Source: an uncultured Hungatella sp.
GTDB taxonomy: Bacteria > Bacillota > Clostridia > Lachnospirales > Lachnospiraceae
Direction: 5' to 3'
Assembly: GCA_910586845.1 (NCBI GenBank)
Contig: CAJUJV010000118.1
Location: forward strand, 1-6,101
DNA: 6,101 nt
Position numbers and translations under genes: made by a program. The notes under the pieces are model-generated. The model saw only the letters and a program-made list of their open reading frames with translations, searched no databases and was not told the origin of the DNA. Shown here one piece after another: positions 6,042-6,101 of the stretch (within the stretch, counting starts at the first letter, position 1; each line of letters starts with the position of its first letter).

Positions 6042-6101
6042 GTCACGATAGTGTAACTTTACCTGGGGAATTTTAAGAAATAAAAAATAAGACGACATCT
6101 T

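Noticed and set aside
6050..6080. Possible FapR-like operator near TTTACCTGG ahead of a presumed plsX
   Set aside because: The resemblance is limited to a few bases, without the required palindromic symmetry, and the next gene is not visible.
6058..6086. Possible promoter TTTACC-17-TAAAAA at the right end for the next gene
   Set aside because: Both elements match consensus at only four of six bases in an AT-rich stretch, and the downstream gene is outside the window.

Overview
The window looks like core chromosome of a spore-forming Firmicute, most likely a Clostridia member of the Lachnospiraceae type. The clues are moderate GC, strong AGGAG-type ribosome binding sites, a sigma-A promoter of perfect consensus, a BclA-like collagen protein, and the order tmcAL <> phosphotransacylase-ackA-yceD-rpmF. 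The taxonomic call is an inference from gene content and style; no species can be named from this sequence alone.

Left part (1-1833, + strand): the 3' end of a collagen-like surface glycoprotein gene. It has 20 Gly-X-Y triplets, 15 of them carrying Thr, followed by a C-terminal BclA/TNF-like head domain. A hairpin terminator follows, then a family 2 glycosyltransferase with a C-terminal TPR-like helical region. Together they resemble the pairing of a Thr-rich collagen-like spore or surface protein with a dedicated glycosyltransferase.

Middle (1820-3310): tmcAL on the - strand (tRNA-Met cytidine acetate ligase, YlbM family), convergent with the glycosyltransferase and overlapping it by 14 bp. 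Its start is placed at 3085, not at the longest possible start. Upstream lies a large near-perfect palindrome (3142-3206), then a divergent intergenic region holding a good + strand promoter for the next operon.

Right part (3363-5964, + strand): a two-gene acetyl-CoA to acetate module. A PduL-type phosphotransacylase stands where Pta is usual, followed by acetate kinase. Next, under its own consensus promoter, comes the translation pair yceD (DUF177) and rpmF (ribosomal protein L32), closed by a hairpin terminator. The last roughly 60 bases hold no identifiable gene.

Functionally, PduL converts acetyl-CoA to acetyl-phosphate and AckA makes ATP and acetate. The divergent TmcAL uses ATP and acetate to make ac4C34 on elongator tRNA-Met, so the centre of the window is linked by acetate. 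I see no defence system, CRISPR array, RNA gene or insertion sequence. The most notable items are the collagen/glycosyltransferase cassette, the palindrome in the tmcAL leader, the PduL-for-Pta replacement, and the acetate link between TmcAL and its neighbours.
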